Source: a virus
Virus record (IMG/VR): IMGVR_UViG_3300032285_001705
Location: 1 to 44,026 of that record
Strand: one strand, 5' to 3'
DNA length: 44,026 bases
In this document: piece by piece, positions 23,301-30,531 of the stretch
How positions within the stretch are numbered: the stretch's first letter is position 1
How the letters are laid out: each line of letters starts with the position of its first letter
Notes under the pieces: generated by a model
Seen by the model: only the letters and a program-made list of their open reading frames with translations
Told to the model about the DNA's origin: nothing
Databases searched by the model: none
Position numbers and translations under genes: made by a program

Positions 23301-23636
23301 TGTGTCAATGTCGCCGATTAAGGGTTTTACTTTTTTAAATTCATCGTCAGTGATATTGCCGATGTTAAAAAAGTGCAAGGATGAGCCGCTTAGAAACTCT
23401 CTGCTTTTTAATAAGGCAGGATTCCATAAATGCTGTTTATGTTGTGCTGTAAAAACTTGATTAATGCTATGTAGCACTTGATCTAAAATACCAACCATCT
23501 TTGTGCGATTGTGTACTTCTAAATTGATTCGGTCGGCACGATGCGGCTGTTGCGGATTATCTGGATTATCAATCTCAGCATTTCCGCCCTCAAGGATAGC
23601 ACGTTTAGTTTTAATAAACAGTTCGCGTAACAGCAT
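20304..23636 (-). CDS. multidomain nucleotidyltransferase: Pol-beta-like, ligase-like and NMNAT/cytidylyltransferase-like domains
   Basis: 1110 residues. N-terminal tag MLLRELFIKTKRAILEGG. Residues about 83-168 show LSGSS, IGDID and VQIDFEF, the G-S / D-x-D / D pattern of Pol-beta nucleotidyltransferases. Residues 467-704 show covalent-ligase motifs: NVKVDG (Lys469, motif I), HVEVLY (III), YEGIIL (690-695, IV) and VKI (V, Lys703). Residues 738-890 show GSFVGHKGH (HxGH, 749-752) and GISFTQCR (ISxT-like), as in NMNAT or cytidylyltransferases. The C-terminus carries a module shared with 19195-19611. The domains are typical of nucleic-acid joining and NAD or nucleotide chemistry. All three calls are from short motifs, and activity is not shown. 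Confidence 0.7.
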   Translation of the reverse strand: MLLRELFIKTKRAILEGGNAEIDNPDNPQQPHRADRINLEVHNRTKMVGILDQVLHSINQVFTAQHKQHLWNPALLKSREFLSGSSLHFFNIGNITDDEFKKVKPLIGDIDTQCDKNLEAQVGQFLTAHTGRQIGNSKLLGFSNNGGQYNALFQLANPPIKVQIDFEFGEYDQQTQAPTDWYKFSHSSEWADLSEQIKGVFHKYLYRAMTRTTATEKYVQMKTKIKGPVYDNNISFAVHGTATGGGLTDKYQDTGKTHNGLPLMKEIPTSERPYITDLAQQFERFFGHAPSKEETELQKSFTGTIQLMNANFDQKQNQTVAEAFIDLCFEPGSQMINRDDPVGDGQIKEAAIKWMIEHLQLPNPQQIRKLADTKADTYVKDYQDLEAFKKANPSPDGKKLQYNPMRSAAVKAGTWKPLAESENPNVVQSKRKGIVHLEKMKDSDFLDLLDELKTKSDKFHLNNIPMNVKVDGFGGRFGMDENGKPYAETSRSGPKFQSGQFMAYAKSKGVTDPEQLKKTQQFDDWFDQMLEVANAVGSKLHLKDTKIHVEVLYLPFAEKQADGRLKFVGIHYDELPKGITMALVPLFAEVSSTGQAHPNSDQIISQIKAIKKVGSTMIIDNSLTTNGTIDATAIIPPVENIEALRSMVLSGKRDQKAEAKEALQKVKDELGQFIIKHPGIVGKDVLGKDYEGIILNTRNGPVKITSPEQKQVIADKNAAIAAAGNARKAAGQATRTKTAVVTAGSFVGHKGHEQLVNLVLQEAGKVGGDPYVYISPTMGPDDPIPPELKLATWKKLYPQHAGIFHVWQEGGTPVKKIEKELVLPANSPYKHVILMVGTDRYAGMKKWMDTLSKRMKDPRYPGSHNEVTFDTIETKREAEHGGTGISFTQCRQALQDPNKTPEQQLHVWLQAFDEKKLGRDWIHHLMNVARKNMGIADNPTTQEDAAGVGIITKQNSTVDVNKSTPNKNLKAYSLVKEANKVIREMRAREFVKEGKVTHRSHEEDSVGQGVSRTRDVGGYDRVYHMNRLMMAMGVADGRSTNAVDSPAETWAQKFNTHHPYTKEEDNKIKAAMKTVPTDGAEISKFSKSVEPKDTNTTSPVAKPKKNKYGI

Positions 23637-23638
23637 TA

Positions 23639-24010
23639 TTAGTCCTTGTACTTGCCTTCTTCGATATGCTGTTGCACTTCGTCTTTAATTTTATCGCAGA
23701 TCTGTTGACAAATTTCTTCGTCTAAATGTGTAGGTAATTCTCTAATTGGGTATTTTTTAACGTATAGATTATAGCACTCGTGTACCGCAGGCTCGAATAG
23801 TGATGCCTTAAAGTTGGTACCTTTCTTGTGTGATTCTATACATTTGTTTAGGGCAGGATATAGATGACGTCGATATGCGTTATCATCATGATTCATGAAG
23901 TAGATTAAATCATCATGTAGATCAAAGTTGATTTTACGTCCATCATCGTCGTTGGACACAAAATCTAAATCATTAAAGTGTTTGCCTTCTAATAGCTCTC
24001 GAATACGCAT
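23639..24010 (-). CDS. conserved phage protein of the virion block, unknown function
   Basis: 123 residues, starting MRIRELLEGKHFNDLDFVS with the shared tag and a possible cleavage point after LLE. The body is acidic and helical: INFDLHDDLIYFMNHDD, YRRHLYPALNKCIE, then YPIRELPTHLDEEI. It belongs to a set conserved in T4-like aquatic phages near structural genes; no function is known to me. It is the first gene of the unit that ends at the terminator 14123-14152. Start ATG 24010 is weakly supported by GGAA upstream. Confidence 0.65.
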   Translation of the reverse strand: MRIRELLEGKHFNDLDFVSNDDDGRKINFDLHDDLIYFMNHDDNAYRRHLYPALNKCIESHKKGTNFKASLFEPAVHECYNLYVKKYPIRELPTHLDEEICQQICDKIKDEVQQHIEEGKYKD

Positions 24011-24041
24011 TTTCTTAGTTCCGTCAATAGATTACAGTAGC

Positions 24042-24066
24042 AGACGCACTGCGTCTAGTATTTATC
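24042..24066 (-). promoter_or_regulatory. probable T4-late-type promoter (GATAAATA) and small hairpin
   Basis: GATAAATA on the minus strand at 24066-24059, in the only gap (24011-24083) between the proteostasis operon and the virion block. It is followed by a perfect 6-bp hairpin AGACGC-act-GCGTCT (24042-24056) in the leader. The longer context CAAAGCGATAAATAC recurs at 38462-38476. No T run follows the hairpin, so it is not a classic terminator. Confidence 0.55.
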
Positions 24067-24083
24067 GCTTTGAAACTAAGCAG

Positions 24084-24701
24084 TTACTCTTTAATAATGC
24101 GCTCGACCTTGTTTACAGACGGTCCTAAGTGCATTTTTACCATTAAAAGATTGTTATCTCCACTTACATAGAAGTAAGTGCCACCCCAACTCCTTGGTGC
24201 TAGCAATTCCCTCTTGCATCCTTTAGTTAGTCTGAGTTTTTTGTTTGCTTCAGCCCAAGCAATAAATGTTGAGTATTCTTGTGTTGTTTTACCTAAAGTA
24301 ACCCTGTAATCAAAATTAACTTTAGGTAATATTATAGTGTTTTCTTCTAATGAGCTATTGCTTGGTAAACTAACATACTTGACCTGCTCTTTGTCAATAT
24401 TTGCAAGATTTGTAACATCTGCGGCATTATTTGTATAAACTGAAACCCAAGGAGACTCAACTCGAATCTCATAATCTTTCATATTAACTAGATAGTTTAA
24501 CAGTTGTAGTGCATAGTCCAACTGTTCTTGGGTTTTTATTGCATTTTTATATTGACTAGGGCTTTTTAAGTTTATTTTTTGTAACTCATCAAACGCTGAT
24601 CCAAGACGATTGCTTCGTAACAAATTTGATCCGTGGCAGACTAATACAATCTTACACTGATATTTGTTATTGAACAGTCGTCTCGTTGTTTTGATTAGCA
24701 T
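24084..24701 (-). CDS. conserved phage protein, unknown function
   Basis: 205 residues from ATG 24701, with GAAGAA five bases upstream; a TTG at 24719 is possible. It overlaps the 3' end of clpA by 35 bases, so it is read together with it. Features are KIVLVCHGSNLLRS near the start, WVSVYTNNAADV, and a beta-rich C-terminus (TYFYVSGDNNLLMVKMHLG). It is soluble, with no recognised domain. The context suggests co-expression with the ClpA unfoldase. Confidence 0.6.
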   Translation of the reverse strand: MLIKTTRRLFNNKYQCKIVLVCHGSNLLRSNRLGSAFDELQKINLKSPSQYKNAIKTQEQLDYALQLLNYLVNMKDYEIRVESPWVSVYTNNAADVTNLANIDKEQVKYVSLPSNSSLEENTIILPKVNFDYRVTLGKTTQEYSTFIAWAEANKKLRLTKGCKRELLAPRSWGGTYFYVSGDNNLLMVKMHLGPSVNKVERIIKE

Positions 24702-26952
24702 TTTCTTCGTTATTTCCAATAGTCAATAAAGGCACCTTAGGCATTTTCGGTTTAGAAACCAGTGCTATTTTACCATCATTAACAGTAATAGTCAACCATC
24801 CGCCGTTCTTTAAATCACCAAACAGCATTAGTTTAGCTAGATCTCGTTTGATTTCCTTATCAACTACACGATGCAATGGGCGAGCACCCATCTTAGCATC
24901 AAAGCCCATTTCAAGTAACAAGTTAGTAGCATCTTTATCAATCTTAATTTTAATGCCCTTGTCTTTAACTTGATCTCGGACTTCGTCAATAATTTTTTCA
25001 ACAACTTTGATCATTGTTTCTTTACCAAGTTTAGTAAATGTAATGATCGCATCTAAACGATTGCGGAATTCTGGAGTAAAGAACTTTTTAAGTTCCTTGT
25101 CACTGTATTCTTTTTCCTGGGTACCGAAGCCGATCACATTCTTTTCAGCGTCTTGTGCGCCAGCATTGGTAGTAAGAATCAACACTAGGTTGCGACAATC
25201 CGCTTGTTTGCCATTCGAGCCGGTGATAAAACCATTGTCCATCATTTGCAACAATACAGTTGACACATCTGGATGCGATTTTTCAACTTCGTCAAACAAC
25301 AACACAGCATTTGGGTTCTCTTGGATCTGTGTGATTAGTAATCCAGCATTGTCTTCAAAGCCAACATAGCCTGGAGGGCTACCAATTAGCTTAGAGATGC
25401 TGTGCTTTTCTTGATATTCACTCATATCAAAACGTAGCAACTTAACACCCAAGTGTTTGGCAAGACTCTTAGCTGTTTCAGTCTTACCGCAACCTGTTGG
25501 ACCCATGAATACAAAACTGCCAACTGGTTTGTTTTCTGGCTTGAGGCCAGCTTGTGCAACAATAATCTTATCAACAACTTCTTGAATAGCAGTATTTTGC
25601 CCAAACACTTCTTTGTTAATGCTTTCTTGAAGTGTACTGAGATTATGGCTTTCTGTTTCCATTACCCGCTCTTCAGGGATATTAGTTAGTTTAGCAAGCT
25701 CATATTGAATTTCGTACTCACCAATAATACGTTCATCTGCAAGTTTTAAATTAAAGCGTGAGCAAGCTAGATCAATTAAGTCAATAGCTTTATCTGGTAG
25801 TTTCTTATCTGTTTGATACTTGACCGATAACTTAACAGCGGCCTGGATAGCATCGTTACGGATTTTAACATTGTGGAATCCTTCATAGTATTTCTTAATA
25901 CCTTGTAGGATGCTAACTGTCATTTCTTGTGTAGGCTCGTCAACAGTAATGCGTTGGAAACGGCGCATTAACGCACGATCCTTTTCAAAGTGCTTGCGAT
26001 ATTCTTCCCAAGTAGTACTTGCAACAACTTTGATATTGCCTTTGCTCAGTGCAGGCTTCATCATGTTAGCAAGATCGTTAGCAGAGTTACTTGCAGATCC
26101 AGCACCACTAATCATATGTGCTTCGTCGATGAACAGCACAGTCTTGCCTTTTTTCTGCAAACTCTTAATAACCATCTTGAAACGTTCTTCAAAGTCACCG
26201 CGATATTTAGAGCCAGCTAACATAGCTGAGATATCTAAATTGTAAACTGTATAGTCTTTTAAGAAATCAGGAACAGCACCTTTAACAATATTATAAGCAA
26301 GTCCTTCTGCTATAGCAGTCTTACCTACACCCGGATCTCCGACTAAGATTACGTTGTTTTTGCTACGACGTCCTAGAGCTAGCGCAATGTTTTCTAATTC
26401 GTCAACACGGCCAATAACTGGGTCGATTTTATTCTTCTTAACTGCTTCGTTAAGGTTAGTAGTGAAAGCATTTAGAGCTTTATCATTTCCAGCTGGTTCG
26501 ATTTCTTCATCTCCGTCAGTTACTGCATGATTGATATAATCAGCAAATTTATCTTTATCAATATTTGCCTTGGCAACATAATAGTATACCCAACTACGCT
26601 TCTCGCCCATCATGGCAAGGAACACGTCACTTGGTTCTATGCGTTGTCGCCCGTTAAACAATACCTGCGTAAATGCACGATTGAGTACACGTTCAACTGC
26701 TTGTGTTTTTTTAGGTTTAATTACTACATCTGGTACCGTAATTTCTTGGCACTTGTTCTGTAGGTAATCTAGTAATTCTTTTTTCAGACCTTCTGCATCA
26801 GCACCAAAACCCTTAATTGATTCACTAAAACTGTCTTCCATGAGCATGGCGCATAAGATATGTTCTATTGTGAGATATTCGTGGTGTAACTTTTTGGCAG
26901 TGTCAAGAGCCTTTTCGAATACGGCTTGTAAGTTATCACTTGGTTCAACCAT
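24667..26952 (-). CDS. clpA: ClpA-like AAA+ unfoldase
   Basis: 761 residues, near E. coli ClpA (758), and without the ClpB middle coiled coil. An N-domain (1-145) with double repeats is followed by AAA-1 with GDPGVGKT (205-212) and FIDEAH, and AAA-2 with GPTGCGKT (484-491) and LFDEVEK. The loop NVIGFGTQ (607-609 IGF) is in the position of the IGL tripeptide that docks ClpP, so it may feed the host ClpP protease or a phage one outside the window. No clpS or clpP is nearby. AAAGGAAATT precedes the start, which overlaps the deformylase gene. A phage-coded complete ClpA is unusual. Confidence 0.93.
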   Translation of the reverse strand: MVEPSDNLQAVFEKALDTAKKLHHEYLTIEHILCAMLMEDSFSESIKGFGADAEGLKKELLDYLQNKCQEITVPDVVIKPKKTQAVERVLNRAFTQVLFNGRQRIEPSDVFLAMMGEKRSWVYYYVAKANIDKDKFADYINHAVTDGDEEIEPAGNDKALNAFTTNLNEAVKKNKIDPVIGRVDELENIALALGRRSKNNVILVGDPGVGKTAIAEGLAYNIVKGAVPDFLKDYTVYNLDISAMLAGSKYRGDFEERFKMVIKSLQKKGKTVLFIDEAHMISGAGSASNSANDLANMMKPALSKGNIKVVASTTWEEYRKHFEKDRALMRRFQRITVDEPTQEMTVSILQGIKKYYEGFHNVKIRNDAIQAAVKLSVKYQTDKKLPDKAIDLIDLACSRFNLKLADERIIGEYEIQYELAKLTNIPEERVMETESHNLSTLQESINKEVFGQNTAIQEVVDKIIVAQAGLKPENKPVGSFVFMGPTGCGKTETAKSLAKHLGVKLLRFDMSEYQEKHSISKLIGSPPGYVGFEDNAGLLITQIQENPNAVLLFDEVEKSHPDVSTVLLQMMDNGFITGSNGKQADCRNLVLILTTNAGAQDAEKNVIGFGTQEKEYSDKELKKFFTPEFRNRLDAIITFTKLGKETMIKVVEKIIDEVRDQVKDKGIKIKIDKDATNLLLEMGFDAKMGARPLHRVVDKEIKRDLAKLMLFGDLKNGGWLTITVNDGKIALVSKPKMPKVPLLTIGNNEENANQNNETTVQ

Positions 26953-27433
26953 TTAATTTCCTTTGTTTTTTTCGTGCCATTTGCAATTTTAAATCACTTA
27001 CGTGTTCAGTAAATGTTACACCGTCTAAATGATCCAGCTCATGCTGGAAACATCTTGCGTCGATGCCTTCAAGTTCTATTATACACTGTCTGCCTGTATT
27101 GTCAAGATATGCGGCAGTAATTTTTTTATTTCTTTTGACCTTTAACCAAAGATTTGGAAAACTTAAACATCCTTCGTCGTCTTCGATTAAATCATTATCG
27201 CCGTGTAAGATATAGGGATTGAAGCAACCAAATTCTCGACCATCTTGTGTGCGCATGACAAATACTCTGCGCAAGAGACCAACCTGGTTTGCCGCGAGCC
27301 CAATGCCGTTGCTAGACTTCATTAGTTCTAGCATTTCACGTTCTACTACATCAGCATTAATGTGATTTTCAAAATCCCAATTTTCAGCTTTTTGTTTTAG
27401 TATGGGATCAGGCTCTTTGATTAATTTCATCAT
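26945..27433 (-). CDS. def: peptide deformylase
   Basis: 162 residues with all three motifs: GIGLAANQVG (43-52), EGCLSFP (Cys89) and HELDH (131-135), the last two giving the Cys-His-His metal site and Glu132 as catalyst. It removes the formyl group from new polypeptides. Deformylases are known in aquatic phages. Two adjacent ATG codons (27433, 27430) are possible starts. The gene overlaps dnaJ by 26 bases and clpA by 8, so dnaJ, def and clpA form one operon. Compared with bacterial forms it lacks a C-terminal extension. Confidence 0.93.
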   Translation of the reverse strand: MMKLIKEPDPILKQKAENWDFENHINADVVEREMLELMKSSNGIGLAANQVGLLRRVFVMRTQDGREFGCFNPYILHGDNDLIEDDEGCLSFPNLWLKVKRNKKITAAYLDNTGRQCIIELEGIDARCFQHELDHLDGVTFTEHVSDLKLQMARKKQRKLNG

Positions 27434-28268
27434 TTAATTGTTGTAGTCTTTGTATTATTACTGGATCAACAATCACCGGAGTTTTAATATTGACTACAGT
27501 AAACAATCTGCCTTTAACACCGGTATTTACATTAGGGAAACCGTTGCCTCCGCTAGCAAATTCAGTTCCATGTTCAACACCGCCTCGTATGTCTAAATCC
27601 ATAACTTGGCCTGTGATTGTTTTAATTTTTTTCTTACAACCGATCATAGCTTCGATTGGACTAATCTCAACATCAGTGTACATGTCGTCACCTGCACGTC
27701 TGAATGCAGGATCTGGCATGACTAGTACTGTGACATTTAGATTACCTCTAGGACCCGGCATACTATCGTCACCTAGGCCTTGATACCTAATAACTTCGCC
27801 GTGCCCGATGCCAGCTGGAAGATTAATGACTACATTTTGATTCCTGCCGCTGGGTAATTTATAGTTTGCTTCTAATTGTTTACCAAGATAAGAATCTAGT
27901 AAACTAATTTGACACTGGATATTTAAATCTCGATTTCGTCGAACTTGACGTCCAAAAATATCGCCAAATGGATGACCGCCCCCAAAGGGACTACCTTGTC
28001 CGAATATCGAACTAAACGGGTCGTCTCCAGCATTGAATGTAAAATGTACACCACCTGGCCCTGCGTTGCCATATCGGCGTTGGTGATCATACTCGGATTT
28101 TTTCTGAGCATCACTTAGTGTTTCGTAAGCAACACTGATGTCTTTGAATTTGGCTTGATCTCCACCCTTGTCTGGATGATGTTTATTAGCCAAGCTTCGG
28201 TATGCTTTCTTAATTTCATCTGGGCTAGCTGTTTCGCTAACACCTAGTGTTTGGTAATAATCAATCAT
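27408..28268 (-). CDS. dnaJ: DnaJ-like cochaperone without zinc finger (type B)
   Basis: 286 residues. The J domain has HPD at 31-33 (NKHHPDKGG), followed by a Gly/Phe-rich stretch (FGQGSPFGGGHPFGDIFG) and a C-terminal substrate domain (GHGEVIRYQGLGDDSMPGPR). There is no CxxCxGxG zinc region, so it is like CbpA or type-B DnaJ. It stimulates DnaK ATPase; the host DnaK is the likely partner with the phage GrpE at 1978-2508. It leads an operon with def and clpA behind a consensus promoter (28300-28328). Confidence 0.93.
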   Translation of the reverse strand: MIDYYQTLGVSETASPDEIKKAYRSLANKHHPDKGGDQAKFKDISVAYETLSDAQKKSEYDHQRRYGNAGPGGVHFTFNAGDDPFSSIFGQGSPFGGGHPFGDIFGRQVRRNRDLNIQCQISLLDSYLGKQLEANYKLPSGRNQNVVINLPAGIGHGEVIRYQGLGDDSMPGPRGNLNVTVLVMPDPAFRRAGDDMYTDVEISPIEAMIGCKKKIKTITGQVMDLDIRGGVEHGTEFASGGNGFPNVNTGVKGRLFTVVNIKTPVIVDPVIIQRLQQLNDEINQRA

Positions 28269-28274
28269 AGTCGT

Positions 28275-28322
28275 AAAAAAGGCTCCATTAATAGTATTAA
28301 TTATACTATTTTAAATGGAGCC
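28275..28322 (-). terminator. terminator of the lysis unit, with the dnaJ promoter inside its hairpin
   Basis: Minus strand: outer arms GGCTCCATT (28322-28314) and AATGGAGCC (28289-28281) with an inner pairing ATAGTAT / ATACTAT, followed by six T (28280-28275). Transcripts from the lysis unit would form it and stop. The -10 of the dnaJ promoter is at the apex, so RNA started there lacks the left arm and cannot form it. Confidence 0.85.
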
Positions 28323-28328
28323 TGTCAA
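28300..28328 (-). promoter_or_regulatory. consensus sigma70 promoter for dnaJ-def-clpA
   Basis: Minus strand: TTGACA (28328-28323), 17 bases, TATAAT (28305-28300), both perfect consensus with ideal spacing. It is interleaved with the hairpin at 28275-28322. Confidence 0.85.
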
Positions 28329-28337
28329 GAGTTTGAT

Positions 28338-28520
28338 TTACTTTTTCTTAGCTGGTGCCTTAGCTGGTGCCTTTTCGGGTACCTTCTCGCCGTCGAACTT
28401 CTTGTGTTTCTTAACTTCTTTTTTAACCACGGCTGGCTTTTTGTCCACTGGCTTTTTATCGGCAGCAAATGCTGGAACAGCAAATGCGGCAATCATTAAA
28501 AGTGCTAGTAATTTTTTCAT
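28338..28520 (-). CDS. small exported lysine-rich protein
   Basis: 60 residues. A classical signal peptide, MKKLLALLMIAAFAVPAFA, with an A-x-A cleavage site after AFA, then a mature part of about 41 residues made mostly of Lys, Pro, Ala and Val (KKPAVVKKEVKKHKKFDGEK, EKAPAKAPAKKK). It would be a periplasmic polycation. AAGGAAAA precedes the start. It is the last gene of the lysis unit, after the holin, and just before the terminator, which suggests a role in envelope disruption or in charge-masking; this is inference. Confidence 0.65.
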   Translation of the reverse strand: MKKLLALLMIAAFAVPAFAADKKPVDKKPAVVKKEVKKHKKFDGEKVPEKAPAKAPAKKK

Positions 28521-28530
28521 ATTATTTTCC

Positions 28531-29130
28531 TTATAATACTGGTTGTGGATCTTGAGGAATAACCTTTTGACCTTTTGCGTTTACTGCTGGAGTTGCTGTT
28601 GCTGAAGGTGCGCTTCCAAAGCCGCCTCCGCCAAAGCTACTTGTTGCTGGTGCTGGTGAACCAAAACTACTGGAGCCACCGAAGCTTCCTGCTGGAGATG
28701 CGCCAAATGCTGGAGCCCCGCCTGATGAAAAGTTGTTGCCACCGAATCCGCCATTACCTGCTCCTCCGAAACTTGGTGTGCTACCGCTACCAAATCCGCC
28801 AGCTACGTTGCCTGACATGTTTTGATTGTTAGTAACTGATTGACTTGTAGCAGTTGGATTTGCCGCTGTACCTGCTAGTTTTTCTTGTGTACGACCAAAC
28901 GCACTAATACCTAATACAGCACCCATAGCAATATGGAATAAACCAGCACCTTGTAGTGTTAATGGATTCCATTGTGTAATAGGCACATGCATCACTGCCT
29001 GTAATACTGACCATAGAACTGGAAATATTGCCATGTCTAAAAGACATATTAACATATACATCCAGCCCATTGCTGGACGCCAGAGTTTTTGCATCCATTC
29101 GGCTCCGCCGCTTTCTTTTTCTTCTGCCAT
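28531..29130 (-). CDS. holin, three-TM type, with long Gly/Ser-rich tail
   Basis: 199 residues. The start region WMQKLWRPAMGWMYMLICLL matches the first segment of the phage holin family with three membrane segments; further hydrophobic stretches are about 33-46 and 60-76 (GAGLFHIAMGAVLGISAFG). The remainder, about 110 residues, is an unusual disordered Gly/Ser/Phe/Ala repeat region (GGFGGNNFSSGG, SFGGSSSFGSP). Holins open or depolarise the inner membrane at a set time to release or activate the endolysin. It follows spanin and endolysin genes. AAAGGAGCG precedes the start. Confidence 0.8.
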   Translation of the reverse strand: MAEEKESGGAEWMQKLWRPAMGWMYMLICLLDMAIFPVLWSVLQAVMHVPITQWNPLTLQGAGLFHIAMGAVLGISAFGRTQEKLAGTAANPTATSQSVTNNQNMSGNVAGGFGSGSTPSFGGAGNGGFGGNNFSSGGAPAFGASPAGSFGGSSSFGSPAPATSSFGGGGFGSAPSATATPAVNAKGQKVIPQDPQPVL

Positions 29131-29165
29131 TGTTCGCTCCTTTGGCTTAAATTATGTACTACTAT

Positions 29166-29438
29166 TTATTTGATACTATCAAATATCTTTTTTTGGCTAT
29201 TATACCACTCGATCCAAGCGTTATATTTCTCTCTTAACTCGTAGTATTTTCCAGAATTTTCATTAACATTTTCTATAATATCGCTTAACTGCACCTTTTT
29301 GCTAGTATCTAGCGGTGTTAGTTTTCCAGCAGGCTCTAATAATGCTTGCGGAGCTTCGGGAAATTTAGCGGTTACAGGTACACTAGTTGCACAGCCAGTT
29401 AGGGAAGTGATAAAAAGAATCGCTAGAACTTTTTTCAT
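29166..29438 (-). CDS. outer-membrane spanin lipoprotein (o-spanin, Rz1-like)
   Basis: 90 residues. A signal sequence ends in the lipobox SLTGC, with Cys16 as the lipid-modified residue. The mature chain is Pro-rich at first (KFPEAPQALLEPAGKLTPLD) and then helical (IIENVNENSGKYYELREKYN, then WIEWYNSQKKIF). It would anchor in the outer membrane and pair with the inner-membrane spanin at 29435-29899, whose stop it overlaps by four bases (ATGA). It fuses the membranes in the last step of lysis. Confidence 0.8.
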   Translation of the reverse strand: MKKVLAILFITSLTGCATSVPVTAKFPEAPQALLEPAGKLTPLDTSKKVQLSDIIENVNENSGKYYELREKYNAWIEWYNSQKKIFDSIK

Positions 29439-29899
29439 TTGCTCGCTCCTTCTGGTTCTGCTATTGCTTGATTGTAATCTCTAATAGCAATATCGTTAAT
29501 TTTACATTCTGCATTAATAGCATCAGCATCTTTTTGTATTATTGTTTTTACTACTTCTACTTTCTTTTCTACAACTTTTACTCGCTCAACTACTTGAGTC
29601 TGTATGATTGTATTTGTTTCCTGGCTTTTAGCTTCGGCAGCTTGCACCTTAGCTTCTAAGGCTTTTGCCTTGTCTCTCCAAGCCATTTCAACTCCATAGC
29701 CTCCTAACAACCAGAAACCTCCGCAAAGTACAACCACACCTGCTATTTCTGCAGGTAGTTTGTATTGACCCATGAATGGGATTAATTTTACAAGTTTGCT
29801 TCCGATGTATAATGCAAAACCTAAAACTGTAAACAGATAATAAATCCAAATTAGGATATTATCTGGAATAAGATTTAGTACCCACTGTATCTGCCACAT
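29435..29899 (-). CDS. inner-membrane spanin (i-spanin, Rz-like)
   Basis: 154 residues. Two hydrophobic segments (about 14-38 and 50-68) anchor it in the inner membrane. A long coiled coil follows (WRDKAKALEAKVQAAEAKSQ to EKKVEVVKTI), and a C-terminal segment (ECKINDIAIRDYNQAI) with one Cys, as in Rz-type spanins that link by disulfide. The coupling to the lipoprotein gene downstream and the endolysin gene upstream (three-base gap) makes the assignment firm in context. Two anchors rather than one is a variation on lambda Rz. Confidence 0.72.
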   Translation of the reverse strand: MWQIQWVLNLIPDNILIWIYYLFTVLGFALYIGSKLVKLIPFMGQYKLPAEIAGVVVLCGGFWLLGGYGVEMAWRDKAKALEAKVQAAEAKSQETNTIIQTQVVERVKVVEKKVEVVKTIIQKDADAINAECKINDIAIRDYNQAIAEPEGASK

Positions 29900-29901
29900 G
29901 A

Positions 29902-30531
29902 TTACGCTTGTAGAACTTGCATAGCATGATGATAATGCTGTGTACGTTCTTCAAGTCCAAGGGTACCACCATTAATACGTTTAGTCATTGTTAGGATATC
30001 GCCGCTGTCAGCATATTGATTTAGGTTGTTTGTCTCCCAAAACCAGCAAGCTGATTGAATGGCACCTTCGAATGTAGCTAGGAAATCTGGAATTTCTTCA
30101 ACTGGTGTTTCAATACTTTCAGCAAACTTAGTATAGTTCTGTTTACCAGTAAGTTGAATTAGACCACGACCACAGTAGCGGAATCCGTCACCACTTGCTT
30201 CGTCGCCATTGCCCATACGATTAGCATAGGCACGATTAGCAATAGCTTCTTGATTATGTTCATATTGTTTAGCATTACTAGCATTAAAGTAACGTGGCCA
30301 AACTTTACATAATGTTTCAGCACGATAGTTTAAATTTTCTTTAAGTGCTTTGTAGCCGCCTGACTCGTGTGCTGTTTGTGCTAAGAAAGCCGCAACACGT
30401 TCAACTGTATTAATATCGTAGTCTGGTAATATTTTACTTAAGGCTTCGTGCCAGTGATCAATATATGGATTACCGGGCAGAATAGCCGCTAGTTTATCTA
30501 CTGTAAAATTAAATTCAAATCCTTCTGCCAT
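29902..30531 (-). CDS. endolysin, GH19 chitinase-like muramidase/glycosidase
   Basis: 209 residues, the size of a single GH19 domain. AQTAHESGGY holds catalytic Glu56; further family motifs are LNYRAETLCKVWPRYF, FRYCGRGLIQLTGKQNY and SACWFWETNNLN, and the C-terminal KRINGGTLGLEER. Such phage enzymes cleave peptidoglycan glycan strands. No signal peptide is seen, so release depends on the holin at 28531-29130. AAAGGAAAC precedes the start, which overlaps the previous stop. Confidence 0.9.
   Translation of the reverse strand: MAEGFEFNFTVDKLAAILPGNPYIDHWHEALSKILPDYDINTVERVAAFLAQTAHESGGYKALKENLNYRAETLCKVWPRYFNASNAKQYEHNQEAIANRAYANRMGNGDEASGDGFRYCGRGLIQLTGKQNYTKFAESIETPVEEIPDFLATFEGAIQSACWFWETNNLNQYADSGDILTMTKRINGGTLGLEERTQHYHHAMQVLQA

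Noticed and set aside
25007-25369. 120-codon plus-strand open frame inside clpA
   Set aside because: It is fully inside a well-supported gene with conserved AAA+ motifs and reads as a low-complexity antisense frame.
24667-26952. ClpB disaggregase
   Set aside because: There is no middle coiled-coil domain, the length fits ClpA, and a ClpP-docking type loop is present.
29163-29171. AAATAAATA near the holin gene as a promoter
   Set aside because: It overlaps the o-spanin stop codon, lacks the GC base at the usual place and lies within a coupled cassette.
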